64,000 bases of DNA. Source: Perkinsus olseni. Taxonomy: Eukaryota > Perkinsozoa > Perkinsida > Perkinsidae. The stretch's first letter is position 1. Each line of letters begins with the position of its first letter. The notes under the pieces are model-generated. The model was not told the origin of the DNA. It was given only the letters and a program-made list of their open reading frames with translations, and made no database searches. This document shows positions 1 to 12,541 of this stretch, piece by piece. The translations under genes and the position numbers were made by a program. The DNA is taken from assembly GCA_013115135.1 (NCBI GenBank), contig JABANP010000216.1, positions 18,517 through 82,516 of the forward strand, written 5' to 3'.

Positions 1-150
1 ATAGGCAGCCTCATCCTCCTCCGTATAGGCAGCCTTTTCCTCCGTATAGGCAGCCTTACCCTCCGTATAGGCAGCCTTTTCCTCCGTATAGGCAGCCTTA
101 TCCTCCGTATAGGCAGCCTTACCCTCCGTATAGGCAGCCTTATCCTCCTG
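1..150. repeat. 21-bp tandem repeat, 7 units
   Basis: The unit is ATAGGCAGCCTTNNCCTCCGT. Six units are exactly 21 bp and the first has a 3-bp expansion. All length changes are multiples of three and most variation sits at two or three positions, as expected if the minus-strand frame is translated. Confidence 0.9.
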
Positions 151-216
151 GAGGCGAGAATCACCTATCCTCAGAATAAGTGATTCTCGCCTTCGAGGGT
201 TCCTCCATATAGGCAT
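1..216 (-). CDS. 7-residue-repeat protein, partial at window edge
   Basis: On the minus strand the first 150 bases read as seven tandem copies of a heptad of the form KAAYTE(E/G/D), in one open frame that leaves the window. Upstream the same frame stays open to an ATG whose first base is at 216. A second frame there (around AYMEEPSKARITYSED) looks like a diverged copy of the same unit, so the start and frame are uncertain. An alternative is an intron ending at the CCTCCAG just before the repeats. The charged, alanine-rich heptad suggests a helical or surface low-complexity segment. No family is recognised. Only an edge fragment is visible, so function cannot be inferred. Confidence 0.4.
   Translation of the reverse strand, partial: MPIWRNPRRRESLILRIGDSRLQEDKAAYTEGKAAYTEDKAAYTEEKAAYTEGKAAYTEEKAAYTEEDEAAY
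153..191. repeat. Perfect 12-bp inverted repeat (hairpin)
   Basis: GGCGAGAATCAC at 153-164 is the exact reverse complement of GTGATTCTCGCC at 180-191, with a 15-nt loop. It lies directly beside the tandem repeat. It could be a small foldback insertion or an RNA hairpin in the minus-strand transcript. Confidence 0.85.
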
Positions 217-955
217 CTCAATGGTATAGATGCCTGGTGTTAATGAGACATCTAGAGATTCCAGAGGGCAAAGCTCGGGTGTTGTGTTCCCAATCAGTCG
301 GCCTGTAACATGCTGTCCCCTCCCGGCACTCTGCAAGGCTCCTCGAATCTGTTCCCCTTCGATGTGCTCATTGCCCCTGCGTGAGAAGCATACCTGAGAT
401 CTCGATCATGTCTGCGGCAGCGGTCACTGGTGATTGACAGGAGTTATAGTTCTTCTCTGTCGGCTATACCACTCCATCCCCGGAAATGCTAGCGCTCAAA
501 ATCTTGTGAAATCGACCGAAGCCTTATCTTTGCAGGAGTTGGACCCACTACCATACCCCTACTACTCAAGCGGGAATAGTTTCGCTAGAAATAGTTTCGA
601 GCGCATCGCTTTGAAACCGATCAGCGCTACTTCATCTTTTCGAGCGTTTACGCTTCCCAGTGAGGGACTTGTGTTATTCAATTTTTCCGCGCTACCGACA
701 AGCCCTCAGTCCGTCTTCTGTTGACTCATGTTTGGCCAGGCCTCAAGGCCCAGTGAAGAAAATGCTAGGCTGTAATGAGATCAAGTGCTGCACAGCTTTA
801 CTCGTTGTCGTCAGGCGTGAGACGTTCCACAGAATCGCTGCAGAGTGGCGAAAGAAGAACGAGGGTCCTTCTCCTATCTCTCTAGTATGTCGACGGGGAC
901 CGCTGGCCCCCTTCTTGGTTGCACACAAACGTCTACTGTCTTCATGTTGCGGTAG
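217..955. other. No recognisable gene
   Basis: Short ORFs on both strands overlap each other and none shows a family motif or a plausible exon chain. This may hold the 5' exon or promoter of the EF-hand gene that follows, since that gene's first visible exon lacks an in-frame ATG. Confidence 0.4.
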
Positions 956-2551
956 AGCCTAGCGTCTACTTCCAACGCTATTCAAAGCAATTTCTCCAAT
1001 GGAGAATCTCCATTTCTCCTCTTTCCCTTTGTTATCGTTTTATCCCTCATCGGTTGTTACGCACCCTTGGATGGTCTTATTACGTCATTATCTCAGTCGA
1101 AAGCAACCCGGCTTGCTAAGGACGAGGTCGCGTACTGCAAACGGCTGTATGCTGAGGTCGACCTAGATGCCAAAGGGTGGGTCTTGCTTCGAGCACGCGT
1201 CAACATAAGATACTATCGTAGGAAACTCGGGAGAGGCGAGCTGACCATTGCATTGCGAAAAATGGGACTCGATCGGCGAGTTCCGGAGTTCGCAGAAGCA
1301 GAAGATGGACCAGAGTGGTTTCGAAAATTCTGTCAGCGGGTGGGGCCGGGCATCTTGTGGCAAGTGCACTATCTCGATGCAGTAGGTGTAGTTGTAGAAC
1401 ATGAGTAGCCTGGGCTCATAGTGAACGAGATAGAACAGAGTTAGGATGCGAAGCTAGGATGAGCACAGACTGTGTTATGTAGACAGTGCGCAAGATTCTT
1501 GTCTTTTCCCTTCGACTATGGCCGTGTTGTGGTTGATCGATTATGACGGTCCCTTGTAGGCCTTCGACACTTACAGCTGCCGGACCGCGGATGGTGAAGA
1601 GTTCGTCTCACCGGAAAACTTCGAGAAGCTGTAAACTAACGTCTCTCTCCTCGCCGATCTTAGCCGCGGCACGCCTTGGGACTTGCTCTATGCGAAAATA
1701 TCTCTCCTTCCGCAATTTCACAAACGGCTGTCGTTCAGAGTCGACCGACCGCAGATACGAGGCACTCGCTAACCACTGGTCAAAGCACATGCCCATTGAT
1801 CGAGAGAAGGCTTCGCGTAAATCGATGAACGCAGTTAGAAACGCGGCCTACGCTGCGAAAGTAGGGATTGATATTATATGCTTCTTCGCCATTACCAACA
1901 GGTTGCCGACGAGACAGCCAAGCAGTTCAGCTTACTGAACCTCGACGAGTCCTCCATGCTAAGAATCTTCCATCTTTACGACTCGGACAAGTCAGGGTTC
2001 CTAGAGGCCAGTAAGTGATCACCGGTGAGCTCCTCTTTATTTATCGCTGATTTTGGCGTCAGGTGAGATTCGCCAAATTGCGCAAGAAATGAAGATACCT
2101 GATTACGGGAGGGATCATTACCGAGGCTTCATCAGACGCAATGCCCGTCATGTGAGTGAAGGCTTCACTGTGAAGCTCTAATTATTACTAATCGATGTTA
2201 ATTAGTAATCAACATCGATTCTGGGATGGAAAATATGCGCTCGACCACCATGCCACGAGGCGGGAGTACAAGGTTGTATCCAGGATACATGTTCAGGTCG
2301 ACGACAACGGCGATGGTCAGATCGAATTCGGGGAGTTCAAGTCTTTACTGCAGAGTCTTGTCACATGCAAAGTTGTGAGTTTCGCAGCACCCAATAGACT
2401 GCCCTACAACTCGTGTGCCTTTCTGTTGCTTCCTCGTTGATGCTCGTAGTCGACGCAAGCCGAGAGGGAGTACAAAGCTTATCTACCTTCTAAGCTTACT
2501 TACCCGATGGGAATCAGCTATGCACGCATACGCAAGACGATCGGCGCATAA
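956..2551 (+). CDS. EF-hand calcium-binding protein, multi-exon
   Basis: Three canonical 12-residue EF-hand loops appear once introns are removed: DLDAKGKLGRGE (split by a 45-nt intron, 1177-1221), DSDKSGFLEASE (split by intron 2011-2062) and DDNGDGQIEFGE (in exon 2297-2374). Each has acidic residues at 1 and 12 and glycine at 6. Exons I can phase: to 1176, 1222-1339, 1560-1630, then 1902-2010, 2063-2151, 2297-2374 and 2450-2551 (TAA). The exon at 1560 may be a degenerate fourth hand. A hydrophobic stretch precedes the first hand (about 1010-1060), possibly a signal or anchor segment, but no in-frame ATG was found, so the 5' exon is missing. Between 1664 and 1740 I could not join the exons in frame, which may mean a lesion or a non-standard intron. 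It resembles calmodulin-like sensor proteins; the target is unknown. The last exon has two degraded copies near 35.6 and 35.8 kb. Confidence 0.75.
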
Positions 2552-3139
2552 TGAGTAGCACTTCCTCAGGACCGAGCTTATCGGTTGGTCGTCTTGCAGG
2601 AGAAGCCTTCAATATCATCCTCCGACCTGACTTGAGTCGATTATTCAGCTTGTGCTCTTTTTTGTTCCCACTACCACCATTTGTCATAATCAGTGGTTTT
2701 TGTGTTGTGCAGTTGTATTGCCTGGAGCCGTCAGATGGTTGGCGACATGACATGTCGGACATGTGTAGTGACAACGTAGTGGAGCATCATGAGCCTGACT
2801 GATCGGGCTCCAGTAAGCAAAGCACTGAACTTGACACAATAACGTTCGTGTATTATCATCTCTCTGTCCCCTAGACTTTTATCTTCAGCTATAACTAGAC
2901 GTTGCCTTAATAGAGAATAGTTATAAGTCTTTGCTCTATCAATATCAGCTATTGTGCTGTATGAAGGGACCTCTCGGCTTGCTCTCCCTCACCCGGAGTC
3001 CACCATCAACTATCGTCACCGCATCATAGAAGTTCTGGTGCAGTTTCTCCTCTCTGGTAGAAGATAATATCGTTAACAGTGCGAGCATTCCAAGTTCAAG
3101 GACCGCTAACAGTGCTCATCTGTATAGCCCCCTTGCCTC
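2552..3139. other. Intergenic, nothing recognised
   Basis: The ORFs at 2514-2802 on the two strands are mutual shadows. Around 2880-2960 an AT-richer stretch with small palindromes (such as ATAACTAGACG and TAGTTATAAG) lies between the EF-hand gene end and the next start. No promoter motif can be assigned. Confidence 0.4.
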
Positions 3140-3687
3140 ATGAAGCGTCGGACGTCTATTACAGAGTGGGGTGTCTCTCTCGAAGAACGGCTCGAGAAGA
3201 TGCGGAAAGCAAGACGCGAATCAACGAGGGAATCCTGCGGGCTCAGAGCCCAACCGTCGGTTGGCTCGTCCGATGGGCTAACCCGGGAGGTCGCAAAGTG
3301 AGGAGGACTCTTAAGGCCGCCATAGATCGCCTGGCTGTCTTTAGGGTGGCTACAGCAGCCCGCAGCCCGCTGGTGGGTCGTCCAGTTGCGACTAAGCCTA
3401 CCGGAATGCTCACCGCCGCCCTGCAAGCCGGCACCCGACGTTATCACAGCAAAGAGCCTGCTGCTGAGAAGCCTCATGAACTTATAGTTTTCCCGACCGA
3501 AGTCCATCGTAGTGGAGAGTCCGGCTTCATTATTCATACTACTGACGGTGCTATCGTGATCGCCTCAAATGAAGGCATTCTCGAGGATGGTAGGGCTCCT
3601 CCCAAGGCTAAACTGAAGGTCACTGGGTGGCCCCTCTCGGATGGAGTCTGGCTGGTGAATAAGACTGAGCACTCTGCGACGTCTTGA
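3140..3687 (+). CDS. Unknown two-exon protein, about 166 aa
   Basis: Exon 1 (3140-3297) starts MKRRTSITEWGVSLEERLEK, a basic and strongly helical N-terminus. A 47-nt intron (3298-3344, GTGAGG...TTTAG) joins in phase 2 to exon 2 (3345-3687, TGA). Removing the intron gives a smooth composition and uses a better frame than the unspliced ORF that begins at 3079. Exon 2 has a basic, alanine-rich first half and a beta-rich second half (FIIHTTDGAIVIASNEG). I do not recognise a family. The opposite-strand ORF at 3106-3537 is a shadow. The split is well supported by intron length and phase, but the product is hypothetical. Confidence 0.6.
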
Positions 3688-4264
3688 CCTAGCATCCATT
3701 ATTGATCGAGTACCAGAGGATTAGTTTCCCGGCCCCAAGTGCTCTCCCATCACTTTACTTGGGCTGATACGGCTCCTATTGAGTATCGAATTTGTTGCGT
3801 TGCCAGTAACCATAGAGATAACCCAGCTGACACCAGTGTTGAGACCAACACTAGCCGATGGGCTGTTCGGCCGCGACGAGAGTGGCGTGATTCAGCCGTG
3901 AAGATTCGCCCAGCCGAAAGCTCCATAGCGATTGAACCGTCGATAACTGTAGCTGCGACGAGTTCTCTCACAAGTACAGAATCTCAGGATCCCACCATCG
4001 ACATCGGTTCCCTAAGTTCGGGGCCCTAATGCTTAACAATAACCCTCTCCCTTCACTATGAAAGCCGTGTTGTGATTCCTCTCCAGCATAATTGGCAATG
4101 GAACAGAAACGCCGCCGACGTTGGTAGGTCGACGTGACCGTCTCCAGTCGGAGGGTCTCCGACGGAAACGCCCAGTCCATGACCATCGTAAGCTCCCGTC
4201 TCGCACGTCTTTCATGGACCGTAAAAGGGAAGTTGGTGCCCAGCTTATTTTGCATTCTTCAACA
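3688..4264. other. Intergenic with overlapping shadow ORFs
   Basis: ORFs on both strands between 3739 and 4255 overlap without a consistent exon pattern or motif. This is presumably 3' flank of the two-exon gene and promoter of the protease gene. Confidence 0.4.
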
Positions 4265-5830
<1,566 letters not shown>

Positions 5831-7700
5831 ATAAAAGCCTTCAATCAGCCTCACCTCGTCAGCTCGACAATCCTGACCCGTTTCACTCGGTTTTTATTCA
5901 TAGACGTTTTAGCCCACTCCCTTCACGTTTTCGAGCATTGCTTGACAAGCATAATAATAGTCCCGACTTGTTGCGTTTGTATTCCGAAAGGGACCCATCC
6001 CTGCGCTGCACTACCCCTCGTCACAAGCTGTAACGGCAACAGAATCGGTCAGCTCTGAGGCTACTCGAGGCACCGGTCCGCGATAACGAAGGGGTTTCTA
6101 AACCTCGTGCCGGGTGAGAATTCCGGGACTAAATTTTTGCACAAAACTCGACGAGATTTTGAGACACCCTTTATGGTGGAAGCGATGTATTCGTCGTTGG
6201 GTAAGAGGAAGGTGTGGAAGCCTACAGTGACTAATGTTATAAATCCCATCAATGTTGAATCTTTGTCACACAAGAACTGTCCCCCTAACGAAACGTGATG
6301 GTTTCAAGCTTTGCAGCGACTACAGTGGAGACGTACCCACACCTCCGAGCCACCGAGAAAGACCACACCATCATCTGACGTCGAAAAGGACATTGCGAAC
6401 TCCAATTGGAATATGTGTTCGAGAACACCGTGGCTGAGTAGCTGACAACTGAACAGTGTTATCTTTCTTGTATGGCCATGCTTTCACACACGCTAGGTCT
6501 CGCCATGAGCCACGTAACTCACGCAGGGCTTCCAAACTTGTCGGGGTTTTCGATAAAAAATCTATCGTGCAGAATTTTCTAACAAACAGAACAGATGAGA
6601 CTACACTCATGCTCCTCCCGGTACTCGAGCACGCAACACACGTCCAACGGCTGAGCATGCATACAATCTTTCACGACATCACATAATAAAGCTGCATCGT
6701 CTAAGTGCTTCAAGTCAATCATCACTGTCCCATGAACCATCCCCCGAGACTGGCTTGCCGTGGCCTCGGCTGAGCAGCTGCTTGCCAGTGCTGCGGAGGG
6801 GGGACGTCAGACGCCGAGTAGCGGAATCTTGCGGTGGCGGGAGGCGCCACTAGTTGGGTAGGAAAGAAACTAAGATGAAATACTCGTTCGCGTTAGCCCT
6901 GCAAACCTAGGGCGAGCGCACGTTCCAAGGAGCTCGGGATAGTTGAAGTTATTCGGCTGTATGTCTCCCGCCACTAATTTGATGACAGCCCGAGACGACT
7001 TAGACCGGCAGTTGGAAAGAACACGTAGAGGAGTGAATAGGAGCACACACCTGGAAGTCGGCCACTGAGTATCGCTCCATCGAGGCAACGGTCTGGCGGA
7101 CAAGGGAGGTCCACTAAGGACCGCAGGGGCAGGGGCTGCTGCCTGACGACCGTGGAAGTGTCCTTGAAGTCTGCCGGTTGATTAACTCACCCGTTGAAAG
7201 TCTTGAGTGGGAGCGGGCAGCGAATTGAACTGTATGAGAGGGACATCAGGGGGCCCTGATCAGCAGGCTGTGAAGACGATGAGCAGCCGTCACCGCTTAC
7301 CAATAGGAAGCCCTAAATGGCTCGATGTGGTCGAAGACACAGAGGGTCGGCGAATATCTGAGCAACGAGAAATGCCGTTTACGCAAGATTCCTTGTCGAT
7401 CGCTCACTCCCATGATGACCGCTGTGAATGGAAGAGGCAACCACCGCTTCCCGGCGTGAATCGGGGACTGAAGTATATAAGGATACCAGACAGCGAGCGT
7501 GACCACTATCCCGCCCGAACCTTCATCATCGTCCTCTCGTGACTTCATAGGTGTATACCGCGTCATCAGGCGGCTGTAGTCCGGCTGCTCGCTGTGCTTG
7601 CTGTCAATAAACATTCGCTCGGATTCCAGATAGTAGGTGAACCTGACTCACCCGAAACCGGAATAACGATTTCCACTGCGGTTGCCGCGATAGAGAGCCG
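5831..7700. other. Gene-poor DNA, nothing recognised
   Basis: Short overlapping ORFs occur on both strands (for example 6107-6298, 6371-6658, 7207-7542 and 7297-7614) but pair up as shadows, and none shows motifs or a splice chain. The region separates the protease gene from the retroelement relic. Confidence 0.4.
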
Positions 7701-9250
7701 GGCAGCAATCCCTACGTGTCTCGCAGCTCGTCAGCCCGCGCACTCCCCTCCATTCGACTATAGGCCGTCTCCAGTTCCTCAAGGGCCTGCATATCCTCGT
7801 CGTACGTTCGGCCGTAGTTTGGCACTGAGCTGGCTACTAGCTCTTCATAGAGGTCAGAAAGATGACCCTGAGAGCAGCTTCGGATCCCCCCGAACCGGCT
7901 TCATGAAAAGGACTTTATTGCATGAATTCAGTCTGTCGAAATCACAAACGTTTCCAATGTCATATATTTGACACTGAAGCGTGAATACCCGGGAAAGGCA
8001 ACAACGTGTTGCCAACACGCTTGAAGCAGAGAGACTTTCGCAATTCTACGGACACTGTCACCCATAGTTGATCCCACATCACCATAATCCACCTCCTCCG
8101 GAAAAGTCAGCAGCCCCCCAAGGACCAGAAGTTAACGCAACAACTGTTCGCTGAACAGCAGCATCCTTCCCGCAGATGTAGGTCCTAATCCCCACGTGGA
8201 AGGCAATCGATTAGATTGGTGAATGCCGTATCCATTGTAGAAGTCCTGCCGCGCGATCACTTTCGTAAAGAGAGTGTCTTGCCGCGCCGCCGTTGAACAC
8301 GGAGGAATTCCCAGTTGCCCGTAGACTGAATGTCTTTGCGTGCTTTTGCGGTCAAACTTGCGTTGTTCTTCCGCCTGTCGAGCGTCGCTAATCAATCCGA
8401 CTGGATTGATCTGCGTCTCGAATACTCCGCCCGAGAGAGTAACCAGCGGGTAGAAGAAGTGACTCTCACGCTAGATCGCGCAGCTGGAACCCATTATTCT
8501 GACCATGCTTCGACGCTTCTCTGCAACTTTCATAACATGGGAAGATTTGAGACGCCAGTTTCCGTGAGGTCCACAATATATGATTGAACACAGCCGAGAT
8601 GTCCACGTAGTGGATACACGGCTGGGAACCGGTAGTGATGAGATACCTCATCAGCTTCCATCGCGTGGTAGACGGATGCGAGAGCATTTGATTACTCCAC
8701 CTGGCGTCATAGACGATACGGCAAGGCGTTGTGCTGCTGGATTCTTTGAAGACGTATTGAGGTAGCACGAAGTACTCTTGACGAAGGCCGGCAAGCAACG
8801 GTCATAGTAGGAGTCGTGCTCTAGATCTTCGTCAGAGTGAATGAAGATTTGAAATCTTCAACCACCGGTCAAGCTACTGCTGAAGCAATCCAAGCTTGGA
8901 CAGCTTGGACTCGGCATATTGGGTTCATCGGTGTTGGCCTTGGTCCGTAGGCACATACCATCCGCGCTCCTGTACGATGACTTCGCGTTGCTCACCCGAG
9001 GGGATATAAAAGGCATCACCTGCAGATGTGTCACTATTCCTGATATTCAGCGAACTTGCAAGTGAGCTCTCCCGCTTAATCTTCCCAGGAAAGTGGTCGG
9101 CCCTTCAACCCCTTGCTGTTCGGGGAGACGAAGTAGGCGCCGCCCATCAGTGTCCGACAGCATGATCACGGCGCGACCATCGAGACCAGCGACACCATCG
9201 GGCAAAACACTCGTTATGGCCCATAACTGGATGTTCCGAAGACCCATAAC
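7690..9250 (-). pseudogene. Decayed retrotransposon pol fragment (reverse transcriptase)
   Basis: The minus-strand frame 8798-8466 contains KESSSTTPCRIVYDARW followed about 35 residues later by IHYVDISAVFNHI. This matches the layout of BEL/Pao- or Ty3-like reverse transcriptases, where a (K)ESS-TTP-R-V-DA block precedes the catalytic-domain entry DI-AF--I. The expected catalytic YxDD region is not seen. Further coding-like minus fragments lie upstream (9247-9047, GLDGRAVIMLSDTDGRRLL) and downstream (about 7860-7715), but frames do not connect. I infer a dead LTR-type element; no terminal repeats were found. The exact superfamily is uncertain. Confidence 0.5.
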
Positions 9251-9273
9251 TTATGGGTCTTCGGAACATCCAG
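9227..9273. repeat. 47-bp perfect palindrome
   Basis: Two 23-nt arms (starting CTGGATGTTCCGAAGACC) are exact reverse complements separated by one C. This would extrude as a near-complete hairpin. It lies at the upstream end of the reverse-transcriptase relic on the minus strand. Confidence 0.95.
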
Positions 9274-12200
9274 AGGCAAATCTAACTCGCACTGCCGACA
9301 TCAGCACAGCTGCTCCCTGTCAATTTGTCAGAGGTCCCCCTTCCTAATCTCAACCCTACGGGGCACACCGAATCCCGTCACCACTCCCGCAAGCCACCAG
9401 ACCTTCGCACTCAGACATTTCTCGCGGAAGACTGTGATGAGGGCATGGGTTGTCGGGCCGGGCGATGGAAAAAACTAATATTATCTAAATTTTCCATAAC
9501 TTGAGGATTTCTGAGTTTTATGGATTTGAAGATTTCAGCTTGCGGATCCCAAGCGGTGCCGGCGGGTCGCCGACAGATTCTGGCGAATGATGATGTTGGT
9601 GAAATTTTCAATCCCCAGCGCTGAGCTTACTCCCCAGATGACCCTCCAATTGAGCCATCACATCATCCGACAGAGGCTCGACCTCATCGACGCTCTCATC
9701 GGGATATGAGCAGTCGGCTTCGTCCGTGTCGTCAACAGAACCCTCTTCGACCACGGGGCAATCCTGAAAACGAGACCATCGCCTGGCCGGTCACAAACGT
9801 TCGAAACGCTTTTACATGTTTGACGCTCGCGAGGCCGTACGGTCGCTGCCAATCTGAAGAGCGAAGAAAGGCAAATAATCTACTCTAGTCGAGTGTATAC
9901 GACGCTCCCGAGACTCACCTACACGAGACTCTCGTGATGATAGCTCGTGAAACTAAATTTCGTGAGCAGGTAATTTCGTATACATCAAGCTATGCTTATT
10001 GACTAAAGCGTCATATAGTTTTCGTACCGACTACCATCAACGCTCAAGTGCAGCTTATCCCGCTCAGCCCGACAGGCCCTGCGTGGATAGTTTTCTGCAT
10101 CACCCGAGCTACGTTGTGGAGGCTGCCGAAGCACGGAGTATATCTTGGACACTGTCCCACTGCGGTGAGTGGGACAGTTACAGGGGGATACCAGTAAGCT
10201 CTGCTCCCGTTAAGAGAGTATATCGTGGAATTTCTACTGGCAGCTGTCGTCCGTTCATTCCGAAAGACAAATGCCTTGAGTCCCCCCGGTTGATCCTCGT
10301 GTTCTCTTTCCCTGATACTCACATGGATTCGCATCAATCGCATTGCCAATGTCGATATTTTCGTCAGCAGGCGTGTGTAGGCCTGCCAAGGCGGCCGCCA
10401 CCTGCAAAACCAAAATCCCTTGGCTACTCGCCGTACATCAAGATTCTCGAATCAAAACGAAAAGGTTCAATGCCGGACCGAGACCAACAAAGACAAGGAA
10501 TTTGTCCATTCTAGCCAGTCGCTCCTTCCCCGAACGCTGTTCTTTTTTCGTAACGAGGCCGAATTATCAAGGTGTTCTTCGACACATCTTTCGCTGCTAT
10601 TTCTGGTCAGGTAGGACACCGACTATCCACTTACATCGCGTCCATCGTCATCATTGACACCTGCAACCGCTGCGTCGAGGTCCGACCGCATGCTCGTGGG
10701 GCTGTCGAAGGGAGGGCACTCGAATGGTATCGCACAATTCACCTGAGCGTATAATCTACGAAACCCAGGGATCAACGCGATTCTCGGAATGAGTGGTACG
10801 CCAAGCCAAGCATCTCACCGGGCCGTCAATCCTAGAAACATCCACACTCGGCGCTGGAGTATGCACCTATGCCGAAGCCATCAGTCACGGAGCCAGCCTC
10901 GCTGTGTCCCCACCTGTGCTTTCTGCGCAACTTGTCGTCGATGCTTCCTCATCGACCCTCCCCCTCCTCCGTGATGTCTCTTAGGAGTAATCCAGGTATG
11001 CGTCTGCCATGGCGTCCGATATTTATTACGATTGTTGGGCGTTCGTGAAGTGTGCATACTAAACCGCTGTACAGCTGTCAACAGCATCAGAATTGATCTA
11101 CTTCGTCTCACTGTACTTTAGATTCTAAAGTAACTTTCTAAAGTTTAGAAAAACAGTACCGCACTCGACGTTCTCAATCAGACACGCTTCGATCCTTGAA
11201 CCCCCGTCAAGGTCCTAAGATTCGTTGGGGGTGAGAAGCGGGGAGAGCTCGAACCTTCTCCAGCCGATCTACTCGACCGAGAAGGACTACTCGAAAACGC
11301 GGTGAAGGCTGTTGAATTCTCTGGTATGCAACACCAGCGAACAAAGACACTCAATTCGAGATCATCCCCGTCCAGTCTAATCCGCCGCACGGCTGAAATT
11401 CCCTGAAATTAATTCCCGAAATTTTCTGATTTAGTTCGGTGATCCGTGATCTATCAAATTTGCAAAATGCGTTAAGCAAGATTATTCTGATGCCACCAGT
11501 GCTGACCTCACCCGCGAACTCCTATGATCGACCTTGGATACCCTCCCCCAGCTGCCCGAAGCCACGCAAGGAAATTGACCGACACTGAACAAGTGATTCT
11601 CAGTCAAATGCGAGAAATAGTAACACAGAAGAATTATCAGGTGGTACGCCCACTCAGGCAAATCGATCACAGTGGCGAGCGCTCTTTTCACGCTCCCATC
11701 ATACTGTACGCTCTGCAACCGTTGGCACTCTGTGTTTGTGCACAGTACCGCTGGTGCCTGAAAATGAAGAATAATAACCTCCGGTCCGTCAATTTCATTA
11801 TTATCCCTAAAAAGCGCGAAAGAGATGACGACCAAGACTCATCATAAAAGTGAAACGGTGTTGATAATAGCGCCATCCGAGCAATCGATAATGTTGAAGC
11901 AATACTGGCATTAGTACGGGGTAACTACACGTACTCTGATCCGAATTACTACTAACTGTACATGCTGTGTGTAGTATTTAGATCCGTGTAGTGTACGAAT
12001 TCGTACGCGTAGGATCCACTACGTAATCCTAGGTGCCGAGCCACTGGTATATTAGTATACGAATCCTCTCTCATACGTTCCTTGTTATGGTTTCAACTGT
12101 GTGAACTGATTTCCCTGATCACACTTCTAAGGCCAATCCTAGTTCGGGAATGGCCGCCACTTCGGCCATTCTAATGGGACTTCTTTAAAAGAGGGTAGAG

Positions 12201-12300
12201 ACGCTTGAAATATTCCACGAAATATGAGGCGCCCAGGTTCGATCCCCGCGGATGAATTTTTTTCACTCAAAGTCCGACCACTCCATCAGCAACTCCCCCT
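9274..12300. other. Gene-poor DNA with small hairpins
   Basis: No supported gene. Overlapping ORFs at 9999-10514 and 10044-10349 are shadows of each other. Small perfect hairpins occur, for example CTGTCCCACT/AGTGGGACAG near 10150-10177 and GAATGGCCG/CGGCCATTC near 12147-12171. A tRNA-type B-box sequence, GGTTCGATCCC, lies at 12238 without a recognisable tRNA. A palindrome-rich stretch around 11930-12060 is built of GTAC, GGATCC and AGTA words. Confidence 0.4.
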
Positions 12301-12541
12301 CACCTTCATTGAGCGTGGACATCTCCTTCGACTGACCACTCTCCATGTTGTCCAACTTATCATAACCATTCTTCGCAGGAGGCTGAAAGACAATTCGATC
12401 GCTGTGAAGGCCACAAGAACGAAGATACTCTCAAAACTCAACGACGAAGGCAGCGGCCTCTTTCCGACAGTGTCGGACCGACACCGGCGATGGACCGTAA
12501 AGTCGCTCACAGACCGCCACGATCGGTTGACGAGGACTCAC

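Noticed and set aside
3106..3537. 143-codon minus ORF
   Set aside because: Shadow of the two-exon plus-strand gene; it has no motif and runs through that gene's intron.
9999..10514. 171-codon plus ORF with opposite-strand ORF 10044-10349
   Set aside because: Mutual shadows, no motif, and a hairpin (10150-10177) interrupts any domain-like pattern.
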